NCBI RefSeq assembly: GCF_003286085.1
Contig: NW_020825298.1
Span: 8,060,001 to 8,124,000, forward strand
Length of the DNA: 64,000 nt
Source: Drosophila persimilis
Lineage: Eukaryota > Arthropoda > Insecta > Diptera > Drosophilidae
Direction: 5' to 3'
Under the pieces are notes generated by a model. It was given only the letters and a program-made list of their open reading frames with translations, made no database searches and was not told the DNA's origin. The translations under genes were made by a program, and so were the position numbers. Below are positions 50,109-61,024 of this stretch, in pieces (position 1 is the first letter of the stretch; every line of letters starts with the position of its first letter).

Positions 50109-51623
50109 ATGACCAAGACTAGAGTTTACGTTATCGGCGTGGGCATGACCAAGGTACGCCCGCTGAAGTTTGACCTTTGTGCTGTCTTTCATTTTATCAT
50201 TATTCTTGTGTATCTCTTCTTAGTTCGAAAAGCCCGGCCGTCGTGCTGATGTCTGCTATCCGGACTTTGCCAAGGAGGCCATCACCAAGGCTCTGCAGGA
50301 CGCCAATATCAAGTACGAGGAGGTGCAGCAGGCTGTGGCCGGTTACGTCTATGGAGACTCCACCTGCGGCCAGCGTGCTGTCTATGAGGTCGGAATGACC
50401 GGCATTCCCGTCTACAATGTGAACAACAACTGCTCCACAGGATCTAGCGCCCTCTACTTGGCCAAGCAGATCATCGAGTCTGGAACCTCCGACTGTGTGC
50501 TGGCTCTGGGCTTCGAGAAGATGGAGCGTGGCTCTCTGGCGTCAAAGGTAGGAAATCCGTCTGCTTGGAATTATACTTAAACGAATCTTGTTATCGCCTG
50601 TGTTAATATACCAACAGTACTTTGACCGCGCCAACCCCATGGAGCGTCACATCACCGAGATGGGAGAGCTTACCGAAATTGGACCTGGACCCATGGCTGC
50701 CCAGATCTTCGGCAATGCTGGCAAGGAGCACATGAAGAAGTACGGTACCAAGCCCGAACACTTCGGCAAGATCGCCTGGAAGAACCACAAGCACTCCGTC
50801 AATAATCCGTAAGTTCAGTCGAAAGTTCACTTGCCACCAGCTTATCTTATCGCCGAGAGCCTCCGACCATCATCATCAGTCCACTCCATTGCCTGCATTC
50901 AGTCGGGAGACCGACCTATACACGCGTTTCTTTTATCTGTCGGACTCTATTGGTTCCAGCTACTCGCAGTTCCGCGATGAATACACTCTGGAGCAGATTA
51001 TGAAGTCTCCGCAGGTGGTCGAGGGAGTGCTGACCAAACTGCAGTGCTGCCCCACCTCTGACGGCTCTGGTGCTGCTATTCTGGCCTCCGAGCAGTTTGT
51101 GCGTCGCCATGGCTTGGAGAAGCAGGCTGTGGAGATCGTGGGCATGGAAATGGCCAGCGATCCAGCATCTACCTTCGCGGACAAGAGTCTGATGAAGATC
51201 GCCGGCTACGATATGACGGCTCTGGCTAGTCAACGTCTTTTTGCCAAGAGCGGATACAAGCCACAGGATGTGCAGGTGGTGGAGCTGCACGATTGCTTCT
51301 CCGCCAACGAGCTGGTGACCTACGAGGCCCTGGGCTTGTGCGGCGAGGGCAAGGCTGGCGAGTTCATCGATCGCGGAGACAACACATACGGCGGCAAGTT
51401 CGTGGTGAACCCCAGCGGTGGACTAATTTCGAAGGGCCATCCCCTGGGAGCCACTGGCCTGGCCCAGTGTGCTGAATTGTGCTGGCAGCTGCGTGGACTG
51501 GCTGAGAAGCGACAGGTGAATGGCGCCAAGCTGGCGTTGCAGCACAATCTGGGTCTGGGCGGAGCTGTAGTTGTGGCTCTCTATCGCCTGGGCTTCCCGG
51601 GAGCAGCCAAGGCAAAGTTGTAA
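50109..51623 (+). CDS. ScpX-like peroxisomal thiolase without SCP2 domain (copy 1; CG17597-like)
   Basis: Four exons: 50109-50153, 50224-50547, 50618-50808, 50960-51623, giving 407 residues. Intron positions equal those of ScpX. The thiolase domain is complete: [14 protein letters not shown] with the catalytic Cys, [18 protein letters not shown] and [15 protein letters not shown]. The protein differs from the ScpX thiolase part at only a few residues (e.g. AVAGYV for AVTGYV, TALASQ for TVLASQ). It ends at [11 protein letters not shown] instead of entering the SCP2 domain, and AKL is an acceptable peroxisomal targeting signal. Likely role: 3-ketoacyl-CoA cleavage in peroxisomes without the lipid-transfer domain. 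D. melanogaster has a similar SCP2-less gene, CG17597, from memory. ATTAAA at 51652 is a probable poly(A) signal. Its stop is 107 bp from that of the convergent UGT. Confidence 0.93.
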
Positions 51624-51730
51624 ATGGGATTGGATTTTGTACATATTTACTATTAAACGTGAACTCTTTTATAATCTTACAATCTTTTTCCAATCTCCAG
51701 TCTACTCGAAGATTAGATTATACAATGGTT

Positions 51731-53338
51731 TTACTTGCGTTTCAGCTTGGTGGCTGCCTTTCCACCTCTGCAAATCCGGCGTAATCCTACGCAGGCAATG
51801 AACAGGAGAAGTAGAACAGAGATTGCCACCAAGTAGACATCCAGCGAGTAGTAGACAAACCGGGAGAGATGCACGGCGCTGGGTTGGATGAGAGGTGCTC
51901 CTTTGGTCTCGGCGACATGCTCCACCCACCAGATGGCCGTTTCCAGAGGAGGCTGCACTCGGCTGTTATACGCGGAGGCCACGGCCAGGGCCTTGGCCTT
52001 GAAGGAGGGATCCAGCGCTTTCGTGAGTGTCTCATAGACTGTCTTCTCGCTGAGCTTATGGAAGTCCAGACGCAGGGCCATGCCCCGCTGCACCAGAGAT
52101 TCGATGTTCAGTGACTGATCGCCATACATGGGCATGCCCACAATGGGTATGCCGCTGGACACAGCCTCCGAGGTGCCCATGAGGCCGCCGTGGGACAGAA
52201 ATAGCTTAACATTGGGATGGGCGAATATGTCGCGCTGTGGCAGCCACTTCAAGATGTGCAGATTGTCGGGCTTGTTGGGCAGCGTATCGTTCTCCCACTT
52301 CCAGATGACCTGCTGCTCCAGACGGCCAATGGCACGTACCATGCCATCTCTCTTCGCCTCGGACAAGGAACTGGCACGCAGCTGAGAGCCCCAGCTGATG
52401 AGGATTACGCCTTTGGTGGCCTTATTAAGCAGCTGCTGGAGATCATCGGGCAAGGGCTGGGCGGGCTTCAGGTGCACTCCGCCCACTTCAATGATGTTCG
52501 GAGGCAGAGGCTTGGGTCCACTCAGCGAGAAGTGCTGGTTGAGTAGCATCAGGGAGGTATTTCTCACCATCGCTTGGGTGGAAGGCAGCCCAGGACCGAA
52601 TTTCTGGCGTATCAAGGCATCGGCAGCGGAAAAACTGAACATTCGGTAGAGCATATTAATCGAATGCACTGTGATCCAATTACCCAATCGACCGGCAAAC
52701 GACATCTCCTGCGACTGACCCATGAAGAGGGCCGAGATATACGAAGGGATCAACGGAGCGCCCATTCTCTCATAGTGCCAGGGCATCAGAGCACAGCTGC
52801 TCATGCCAATCACCGGCGCCTGCAGCACATGCGCCACACTCATCAGGCAGTCCGTGTTGAAGTGCTCCGTCAGGATCACATCATAGTAGCCAGGAGGATG
52901 CTTAAGGATCCTTGCCAATGCCTCACTGTTCAGGGTGGTGTTGCAGGCCTCTTTGCCGGCGACGTAGAGCATGTAGAACTCTGCGTAGTGGAACAGAAAT
53001 GGTAACGGCCGCTCGAATTCCTATAGAAAGTGTATACCTTTAGTATAATTGAATTTCAAAGACATTTGACCTACCGTCAGTGGAATGGCATCCGACAAGT
53101 TGGAAGATGGCAGCAGATAGTCCGTATATCCAGAGGGAGGTTCCTTATCCGGAAAGGGACTCAAAACATCCACACTGTGGCCCGCCTCGGCCAGTCCCCG
53201 CATAATCGGGTGAAAGAATTTGAAGTGGCTAATCGATGGATGGGCAAACATGCCTAAGATCTTTAGAGAGCTGGCCGTACCAGTTAGGGATATGACCGCC
53301 AGCAGCGATAGCCACTTGTAGACCTGATTATCACTCAT
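51731..53338 (-). CDS. UDP-glycosyltransferase A, unit 1 (Ugt36-group-like)
   Basis: Two exons: 53338-53075 and 53020-51731, giving 517 residues, the usual UGT size. It transfers sugar from a UDP-sugar to small lipophilic compounds in the ER lumen. The start MSDNQVYKW leads a signal peptide (LSLLAVISLTGTASS). The acceptor-binding half begins ILGMFAHPSISHFKFFHP, where His is the expected catalytic base, and includes EHFNTDCLMSVAH. The UGT signature is at about 365-400: LPQRDIFAHPNVKLFLSHGG, then GMPMYGDQ. A C-terminal membrane segment (VYLVAISVLLLLFIACVGL) is followed by a basic tail ending KLKRK, which fits a KxKxx ER-retention signal. The start was chosen because AAAATG at 53338 directly precedes the signal peptide. 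It resembles the D. melanogaster CG17322-CG17324 cluster, from memory. Confidence 0.93.
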
Positions 53339-54216
53339 TTTTGCTGTGCGACGGAATAGATTTGTGATCATTATCAATATTAAGTATAAATGTGCTTGTG
53401 TAAAGTGCAATTATTAGTTTGTATGTGTGTGTCAGATCCTAATCTAAAATTAACAATTAGAAATTGCCACCTTTCTTTTTAATTAGAAAATAACACAAAT
53501 AAACTCACCGGCTTTGTTTTTAGACCTCACGGGGACAGATCCGTCGCTGGCAAAAGATGAGCGTCAACTGATGAATGAGTCCCCATAAAGGGGACCCCAA
53601 AAGAAGAGAACTTTACAAAATTCAAAGTGTTCTCTAGCCTCTACCTGTTTCTCTCTTTCCCTATTTGCTGTGCAGAGAGTCATGGTTTAAAATATATTTG
53701 TTGTTATACTCGTAGCATAGGCGTAGGGGTCTCTTTAGAGGGGGTGACCTACATATATACATCTATAACCTGACATGTTTTAATTTTTGTTTGGAAATAG
53801 CCTGGTAGCCAGCTAGTACTCGTAAAGTGCTATGGTATATATATATATAGAGGATCATCACCCTTCACTGATTAGCCAAACTGGGAGAGAGTACATTATT
53901 AGAACTGGGTAAACAAATACAATATACGATCCGATATATGATCCGATCGTATACTCCGCTTATACATCTACTATTATCTTAATGCTTTTATACGAATAAT
54001 GAAGCCTAAAAGTATAATACAGCAGCTAATGCGAATCAGAAGTTGGGAGATATATTCCATTTTTATTAAACAGTTAATTTGTTTTTAGTCCGATCTACGA
54101 TTACAACTACAATTGAAATCCTTGGTCAGGAAGCGTCTGTCTGTACACTAAAAAGACTCTTACACAAGAACATATAAAATATCACATACACAACAAGCGA
54201 TGACAGATTCCGCCGA
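53339..54216. other. Between UGT-A and UGT-B, unit 1
   Basis: Holds the 5' region of UGT-A and the 3' region of UGT-B. No other gene seen. TATA-like ATATATATATAGAGG occurs at about 53838. Compared with unit 2 (60155-61024) this region carries most of the small indels between units. Confidence 0.6.
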
Positions 54217-55961
54217 TTAGTCCCTCTTGGGCTTTGCGGAAGATTTAGAGCCGCAGCAGCGTCGAATGAGGGCCAGCCAACTGCCGATGATAATGGCCAG
54301 GATAAGAGCCACGACCGCATAGCAGTCGAGGGAGTAGTAAACGAAGCGGGACATATGCACGGCGCTGGGCTGGAGCAGGGGAGCACCGCCAGTGTGAGCC
54401 ACATGCTCCACCCACCACAAGGCCGTCTGCAGAGCCTGCTGCGGGCGATGGTTGTACGAATGGGAGACGGCCTTGGCGGCATCGTAATATCTAAGAAAGG
54501 ATAAGGAGAAATCCAGTTAGGAAGAGACACAGAGATAGTCCATTGTGGCAATACTCACTTTTTGTCCAATGCCTTTTTCAGGGCACGTATTACGCTGTTC
54601 TCCCCGATTTCCTCGTAGTTCAAGATCGTGGCCATTCCACGCTGAACCAAGGCGGCGGTGTTCACAAACTGATCGCCATACATGGGTGTGGCCACGACGG
54701 GTACACCGCAGTAGGCCGCCTCCGAGGTGCCCATGAGACCGCCATGGGACATAAAGACTTTGACATTGGGATGGCACAGGATATCGCGCTGTGGGAGCCA
54801 CTTCATGATGTGCATATTGGCGGGTTGGTTCGGCAGCGTCTCGTTCTCCCATTTCCAGATGACCTGTTGCTTCAGGCGTGCCGCGGCCCGTACGATGCCA
54901 TCCCGCTTGGCAGCGGACAGGGAATTGGCGCGTATCATGGAGCCCCAACTAATGAGAATCACCCCATGCTCGGCGTTGTCCAGGAGCCGCTGCAGATCCG
55001 CGGGCAAGGGCTTCGACTTTTGTATGTGTATGCCGCCCAGCTCGATCACGTTGGGGGGCAATGGCTTGGGTCCACTCAGGGAGTAGTGTTGGTTCACGAA
55101 GAACAAAGAGGTATTCTTGGCCAGCTCACCCACGGAGGGAACCATGTGGCCAAACTTGTATTGCACCATCTTATCGGCAGCGGGTACGGAGAGTAATCTG
55201 AAAGGATGAGTTATAGAAATACTTTCTCAGACAATGACGTGGGGTCTCATCCTACTTGTACATCCAGTTGAGGGCATGGAAACTGAACCAATTGGCCAGC
55301 CGTCCCCCAAAATTCATGTCCTGCGACTGGGCCATGAACAAGTTCGGTATGTGGGAGGGTATTATCGGAGCACCCATTCTCTCATAGTGCCAGGGCATCA
55401 TGACGCAGCTGCTCAAAGCTATCACCGGCGCATGCAGCTGGTGGGCCACTCCCATCATGCAGTCCGTGTTGAACTGCTCCATTATGATCACATCAAAGTA
55501 GCCCTGCCTCCGCTTGAGGATCTGCTGCAGTGCGTCCGAGCGGAGAGTGAAGTTGCAGGCCTGCCTCCCCCAATCGTACAGTAGGAAGAACTCCTGGAAG
55601 TGACTGTAGAAAGTGCGTTTCTCAAAGACCTAAAAGGGCGAGACCCCAATGATCAATGAATTCCGTACTTCTTCGATGGCCTTACCTTCAGATCCACGCT
55701 GTTTGTGAGCTTGTCAATCCCTGTTAGAGGGTAATCCTTGTAGTGTACGGCCGGATGTTTGTCCGGAAAGTGTGAGACCACACTGACATCATGTCCCGCC
55801 TCGGCCAGACCCCGCATGATGGGATGGAAGAAGTGGAAGTGACTGACGCCGGGATGGGGAAAGAGACCCAATATCTTTAGCGGGGGACCGGCATTGACCT
55901 CGACCCCGGTATGGCCCAGGGTCAGCCCCAACAGCACTACGGTGAGCAGCGACGAACACAT
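54217..55961 (-). CDS. UDP-glycosyltransferase B, unit 1 (Ugt36-group-like)
   Basis: Four exons: 55961-55686, 55629-55256, 55197-54559, 54490-54217, giving 520 residues. Signal peptide: MCSSLLTVVLLGLTLGHTG. Acceptor half: ILGLFPHPGVSHFHFFHP and EQFNTDCMMGVAHQ. Signature: LPQRDILCHPNVKVFMSHGG, then ATPMYGDQFVN. Membrane segment VVALILAIIIGSWLAL, tail ending KPKRD (KxKxx-type ER retention). It has two more introns than UGT-A; the first intron is in the corresponding place. The frame continues upstream to 56009 but holds no ATG there (GTG only), so the start is at 55961. It is clearly related to UGT-A but well diverged, so the pair predates the 6.8 kb duplication. Confidence 0.93.
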
Positions 55962-56924
55962 GTTTCTACGAGTAATTCGAAAAAACGGAACACTTTTAGA
56001 TATCGACACTTGTTGCCTTTGGTTTGGGTTGGGCTCTGTGCTCTGTATTTTCGTCTGACCTTGGGGTTAGGCGAACACTAAGCGAATACGAATACGAATA
56101 CAAATTGTTGTAAAGAAAATTATGTAAAGAATGTACGGCGAAAGCACAAAAAAGAAAACACAACAAAAGCCATGGCGCATTGCATCACAGTTTCTGGCTG
56201 TCTGGGTGGGACGTTAATTGAATTTGTTACACGATTTACAAGTTATATTTATGGCAGCAGGGAACTCTTCCACCAAAATCAATCACTATTCACTGGATAC
56301 ACAAACACACGCCGAAGGTGCATGCCGCATGGAGGCTCCTTGAAGCTCCCCCCCTCCCCCTTCTGAGAGACCAATGCTTACTTTTGTTGGGATGTCGGCG
56401 AGCGACTGACAGAACGGGAAGCAATGCAGAGCAGCCGACGGGGAAGCCAAAACGAAAGCTCGGTCAACGAACGAAAAGAAAACGAAAAATGTGCTGTGTG
56501 AGCGATCCGAACCGAATATTGTGCGTCGTCGTCGTTGTCTTTGGCGGAAGCTCTCTCTCTCTATCTCTCTTTGCCTCGCTATCATTACAGGAAAGCACGA
56601 TTTCGATCTGGACAACAGGAGAGCGTGCGACCAGGAGAGCTTGGAAGTTGAATGCCGAACACAATGAGAGAGAACGGGAGCAGGCAGAGCACCTTGAGCA
56701 CGAGACTAAACGACAGTAGAAAGCTAATAAAACGCTACATCATTGAAGTTCGTCTTACGATCGTTTATCAGTCATTGCTCACATGTTCGTTGACGTTCCA
56801 GACGCTCTCAATGATTACGTTCGAATGTTTACTCTTAATTAAGATTGGATTGTTTGTCATATGTGTGTTCCACGTAACGCTGGAGTGAAAGAGAGCTTAG
56901 TAACTGGACTTAGTAACAGCAAAC
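55962..56924. other. UGT-B 5' region, now shared head-to-head with thiolase copy 2
   Basis: No supported gene. Contains a CT tract (AAGCTCTCTCTCTCTATCTC at about 56548-56567). The duplication junction lies at 56895-56917. Because the unit repeats here, this stretch now separates the divergent starts of UGT-B (unit 1) and thiolase copy 2. Confidence 0.6.
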
Positions 56925-58439
56925 ATGACCAAGACTAGAGTTTACGTTATCGGCGTGGGCATGACCAAGGTACGCCCGCTGAAGTTTGACCTTTGTGCTG
57001 TCTTTCATTTTATCATTATTCTTGTGTATCTCTTCTTAGTTCGAAAAGCCCGGCCGTCGTGCTGATGTCTGCTATCCGGACTTTGCCAAGGAGGCCATCA
57101 CCAAGGCTCTGCAGGACGCCAATATCAAGTACGAGGAGGTGCAGCAGGCTGTGGCCGGTTACGTCTATGGAGACTCCACCTGCGGCCAGCGTGCTGTCTA
57201 TGAGGTCGGAATGACCGGCATTCCCGTCTACAATGTGAACAACAACTGCTCCACAGGATCTAGCGCCCTCTACTTGGCCAAGCAGATCATCGAGTCTGGA
57301 ACCTCCGACTGTGTGCTGGCTCTGGGCTTCGAGAAGATGGAGCGTGGCTCTCTGGCGTCAAAGGTAGGAAATCCGTCTGCTTGGAATTATACTTAAACGA
57401 ATCTTGTTATCGCCTGTGTTAATATACCAACAGTACTTTGACCGCGCCAACCCCATGGAGCGTCACATCACCGAGATGGGAGAGCTTACCGAAATTGGAC
57501 CTGGACCCATGGCTGCCCAGATCTTCGGCAATGCTGGCAAGGAGCACATGAAGAAGTACGGTACCAAGCCCGAACACTTCGGCAAGATCGCCTGGAAGAA
57601 CCACAAGCACTCCGTCAATAATCCGTAAGTTCAGTCGAAAGTTCACTTGCCACCAGCTTATCTTATCGCCGAGAGCCTCCGACCATCATCATCAGTCCAC
57701 TCCATTGCCTGCATTCAGTCGGGAGACCGACCTATACACGCGTTTCTTTTATCTGTCGGACTCTATTGGTTCCAGCTACTCGCAGTTCCGCGATGAATAC
57801 ACTCTGGAGCAGATTATGAAGTCTCCGCAGGTGGTCGAGGGAGTGCTGACCAAACTGCAGTGCTGCCCCACCTCTGACGGCTCTGGTGCTGCTATTCTGG
57901 CCTCCGAGCAGTTTGTGCGTCGCCATGGCTTGGAGAAGCAGGCTGTGGAGATCGTGGGCATGGAAATGGCCAGCGATCCAGCATCTACCTTCGCGGACAA
58001 GAGTCTGATGAAGATCGCCGGCTACGATATGACGGCTCTGGCTAGTCAACGTCTTTTTGCCAAGAGCGGATACAAGCCACAGGATGTGCAGGTGGTGGAG
58101 CTGCACGATTGCTTCTCCGCCAACGAGCTGGTGACCTACGAGGCCCTGGGCTTGTGCGGCGAGGGCAAGGCTGGCGAGTTCATCGATCGCGGAGACAACA
58201 CATACGGCGGCAAGTTCGTGGTGAACCCCAGCGGTGGACTAATTTCGAAGGGCCATCCCCTGGGAGCCACTGGCCTGGCCCAGTGTGCTGAATTGTGCTG
58301 GCAGCTGCGTGGACTGGCTGAGAAGCGACAGGTGAATGGCGCCAAGCTGGCGTTGCAGCACAATCTGGGTCTGGGCGGAGCTGTAGTTGTGGCTCTCTAT
58401 CGCCTGGGCTTCCCGGGAGCAGCCAAGGCAAAGTTGTAA
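56925..58439 (+). CDS. ScpX-like peroxisomal thiolase without SCP2 domain (copy 2)
   Basis: Exons 56925-56969, 57040-57363, 57434-57624, 57776-58439, giving 407 residues identical to copy 1. Introns are identical too. The frame, the catalytic Cys motif and the AKL end are intact, so the protein would work if expressed. What is missing is the promoter: identity to copy 1 begins only 9 bp before the ATG, so the TATA box and most of the 5' UTR were not copied. Upstream lies the 5' region of the unit 1 UGT-B gene instead. ATTAAA recurs at 58468. Expression is therefore uncertain or altered. Confidence 0.93.
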
Positions 58440-58546
58440 ATGGGATTGGATTTTGTACATATTTACTATTAAACGTGAACTCTTTTATAATCTTACAATC
58501 TTTTTCCAATCTCCAGTCTACTCGAAGATTAGATTATACAATGGTT

Positions 58547-60154
58547 TTACTTGCGTTTCAGCTTGGTGGCTGCCTTTCCACCTCTGCAAATCCGGCGTAA
58601 TCCTACGCAGGCAATGAACAGGAGAAGTAGAACAGAGATTGCCACCAAGTAGACATCCAGCGAGTAGTAGACAAACCGGGAGAGATGCACGGCGCTGGGT
58701 TGGATGAGAGGTGCTCCTTTGGTCTCGGCGACATGCTCCACCCACCAGATGGCCGTTTCCAGAGGAGGCTGCACTCGGCTGTTATACGCGGAGGCCACGG
58801 CCAGGGCCTTGGCCTTGAAGGAGGGATCCAGCGCTTTCGTGAGTGTCTCATAGACTGTCTTCTCGCTGAGCTTATGGAAGTCCAGACGCAGGGCCATGCC
58901 CCGCTGCACCAGAGATTCGATGTTCAGTGACTGATCGCCATACATGGGCATGCCCACAATGGGTATGCCGCTGGACACAGCCTCCGAGGTGCCCATGAGG
59001 CCGCCGTGGGACAGAAATAGCTTAACATTGGGATGGGCGAATATGTCGCGCTGTGGCAGCCACTTCAAGATGTGCAGATTGTCGGGCTTGTTGGGCAGCG
59101 TATCGTTCTCCCACTTCCAGATGACCTGCTGCTCCAGACGGCCAATGGCACGTACCATGCCATCTCTCTTCGCCTCGGACAAGGAACTGGCACGCAGCTG
59201 AGAGCCCCAGCTGATGAGGATTACGCCTTTGGTGGCCTTATTAAGCAGCTGCTGGAGATCATCGGGCAAGGGCTGGGCGGGCTTCAGGTGCACTCCGCCC
59301 ACTTCAATGATGTTCGGAGGCAGAGGCTTGGGTCCACTCAGCGAGAAGTGCTGGTTGAGTAGCATCAGGGAGGTATTTCTCACCATCGCTTGGGTGGAAG
59401 GCAGCCCAGGACCGAATTTCTGGCGTATCAAGGCATCGGCAGCGGAAAAACTGAACATTCGGTAGAGCATATTAATCGAATGCACTGTGATCCAATTACC
59501 CAATCGACCGGCAAACGACATCTCCTGCGACTGACCCATGAAGAGGGCCGAGATATACGAAGGGATCAACGGAGCGCCCATTCTCTCATAGTGCCAGGGC
59601 ATCAGAGCACAGCTGCTCATGCCAATCACCGGCGCCTGCAGCACATGCGCCACACTCATCAGGCAGTCCGTGTTGAAGTGCTCCGTCAGGATCACATCAT
59701 AGTAGCCAGGAGGATGCTTAAGGATCCTTGCCAATGCCTCACTGTTCAGGGTGGTGTTGCAGGCCTCTTTGCCGGCGACGTAGAGCATGTAGAACTCTGC
59801 GTAGTGGAACAGAAATGGTAACGGCCGCTCGAATTCCTATAGAAAGTGTATACCTTTAGTATAATTGAATTTCAAAGACATTTGACCTACCGTCAGTGGA
59901 ATGGCATCCGACAAGTTGGAAGATGGCAGCAGATAGTCCGTATATCCAGAGGGAGGTTCCTTATCCGGAAAGGGACTCAAAACATCCACACTGTGGCCCG
60001 CCTCGGCCAGTCCCCGCATAATCGGGTGAAAGAATTTGAAGTGGCTAATCGATGGATGGGCAAACATGCCTAAGATCTTTAGAGAGCTGGCCGTACCAGT
60101 TAGGGATATCACCGCCAGCAGCGAAAGCCACTTGTAGACCTGATTATCACTCAT
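58547..60154 (-). CDS. UDP-glycosyltransferase A, unit 2
   Basis: Exons 60154-59891 and 59836-58547, giving 517 residues with the same protein sequence as the unit 1 copy. All UGT motifs, the signal peptide, the membrane segment and the KLKRK tail are present. Two synonymous differences appear in exon 1 (at about 60109 and 60125), inside the signal-peptide codons; the rest of the gene looks identical. Unlike the thiolase copy, it kept its own upstream region, because the unit extends well past its 5' end. Confidence 0.93.
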
Positions 60155-61024
60155 TTTTGCTGTGCGACGGAATAGATTTGTGATCATTATCAATATTAAG
60201 TATAAATGTGCTTGTGTAAAGTGCAATTATTAGTTTGTATGTGTGTGTCAGATCCTAATCTAAAATTAACAATTAGAAATTGCCACGTTTCTTTTTAATT
60301 AGAAAATAACACAAATAAACTCACCAGCTTTGTTTTTAGACCTCACGGGGACAGATCCGTCGCTGGCAAAAGATGAGCGTCAACTGATGAATGAGTCCCC
60401 ATAAAGGGGACCCCAAAAGAAGAGAACTTTACAAAATGCAAAGTGTTCACTAGCCTCTACCTGTTTCTCTCTTTCCCTATTTGCTGAGCAGAGAGTCATG
60501 GTTTAAAATATATTTGTTGTTATACTCATAGCATAGGCGTAGGGGTCTCTTTAGAAGGGGTGACCTACATATGTACATCTATAACCTGATATGTATTAAT
60601 TTTTGTTTGGAAATAGCCTGGTAGCCAGAGATATATAGAGAGGATCATCACCCTTCACTGATTAGCCACACTGGGAGAGAGTACATTATTAGAACTGGGT
60701 AAACAAATACAATATACGATCCGATATATGATCCGATCGTATACTCCGCTTATACATCTACTATTATCTTAATGTTTTTGTACAAATAATGAAGCCTAAA
60801 AGTATAATACAGCAGCTAATGCGAATCAGAAGTTATTAATAAATATAGTATTGGGAGATATATTCCAATTTTATTAAACAGTTAATTTGTTTTTAGTCCG
60901 ATCTACGATTACAACTACAATTGAAATCCTTGGTCAGGAAGCGTCTGTCTGTACACTAAAAAGACTCTTACACAAGAACATATAAAATATCACATACACA
61001 ACAAGCGATGACAGATTCCGCCGA
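60155..61024. other. Between UGT-A and UGT-B, unit 2
   Basis: Counterpart of 53339-54216 with about 15 substitutions. It has lost about 26 bp (the AT-rich stretch near 60629) and gained about 18 bp (ATTAATAAATATAGTATT near 60835). No gene seen. Confidence 0.6.

Larger units (their letters stand above)
50100..56908. repeat. Tandem segmental duplication, unit 1
   Basis: 6.81 kb unit carrying one thiolase gene and two UGT genes. It is followed, after CTTAGTA (56909-56915), by a second copy in the same direction. The unit starts 9 bp before the thiolase start codon and ends about 0.95 kb beyond the second UGT start codon. Confidence 0.97.

Noticed and set aside
55962-56009. Longer N-terminus for UGT-B starting at 56009
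   Set aside because: The codon there is GTG, not ATG. The ATG at 55961 directly precedes a good signal peptide.
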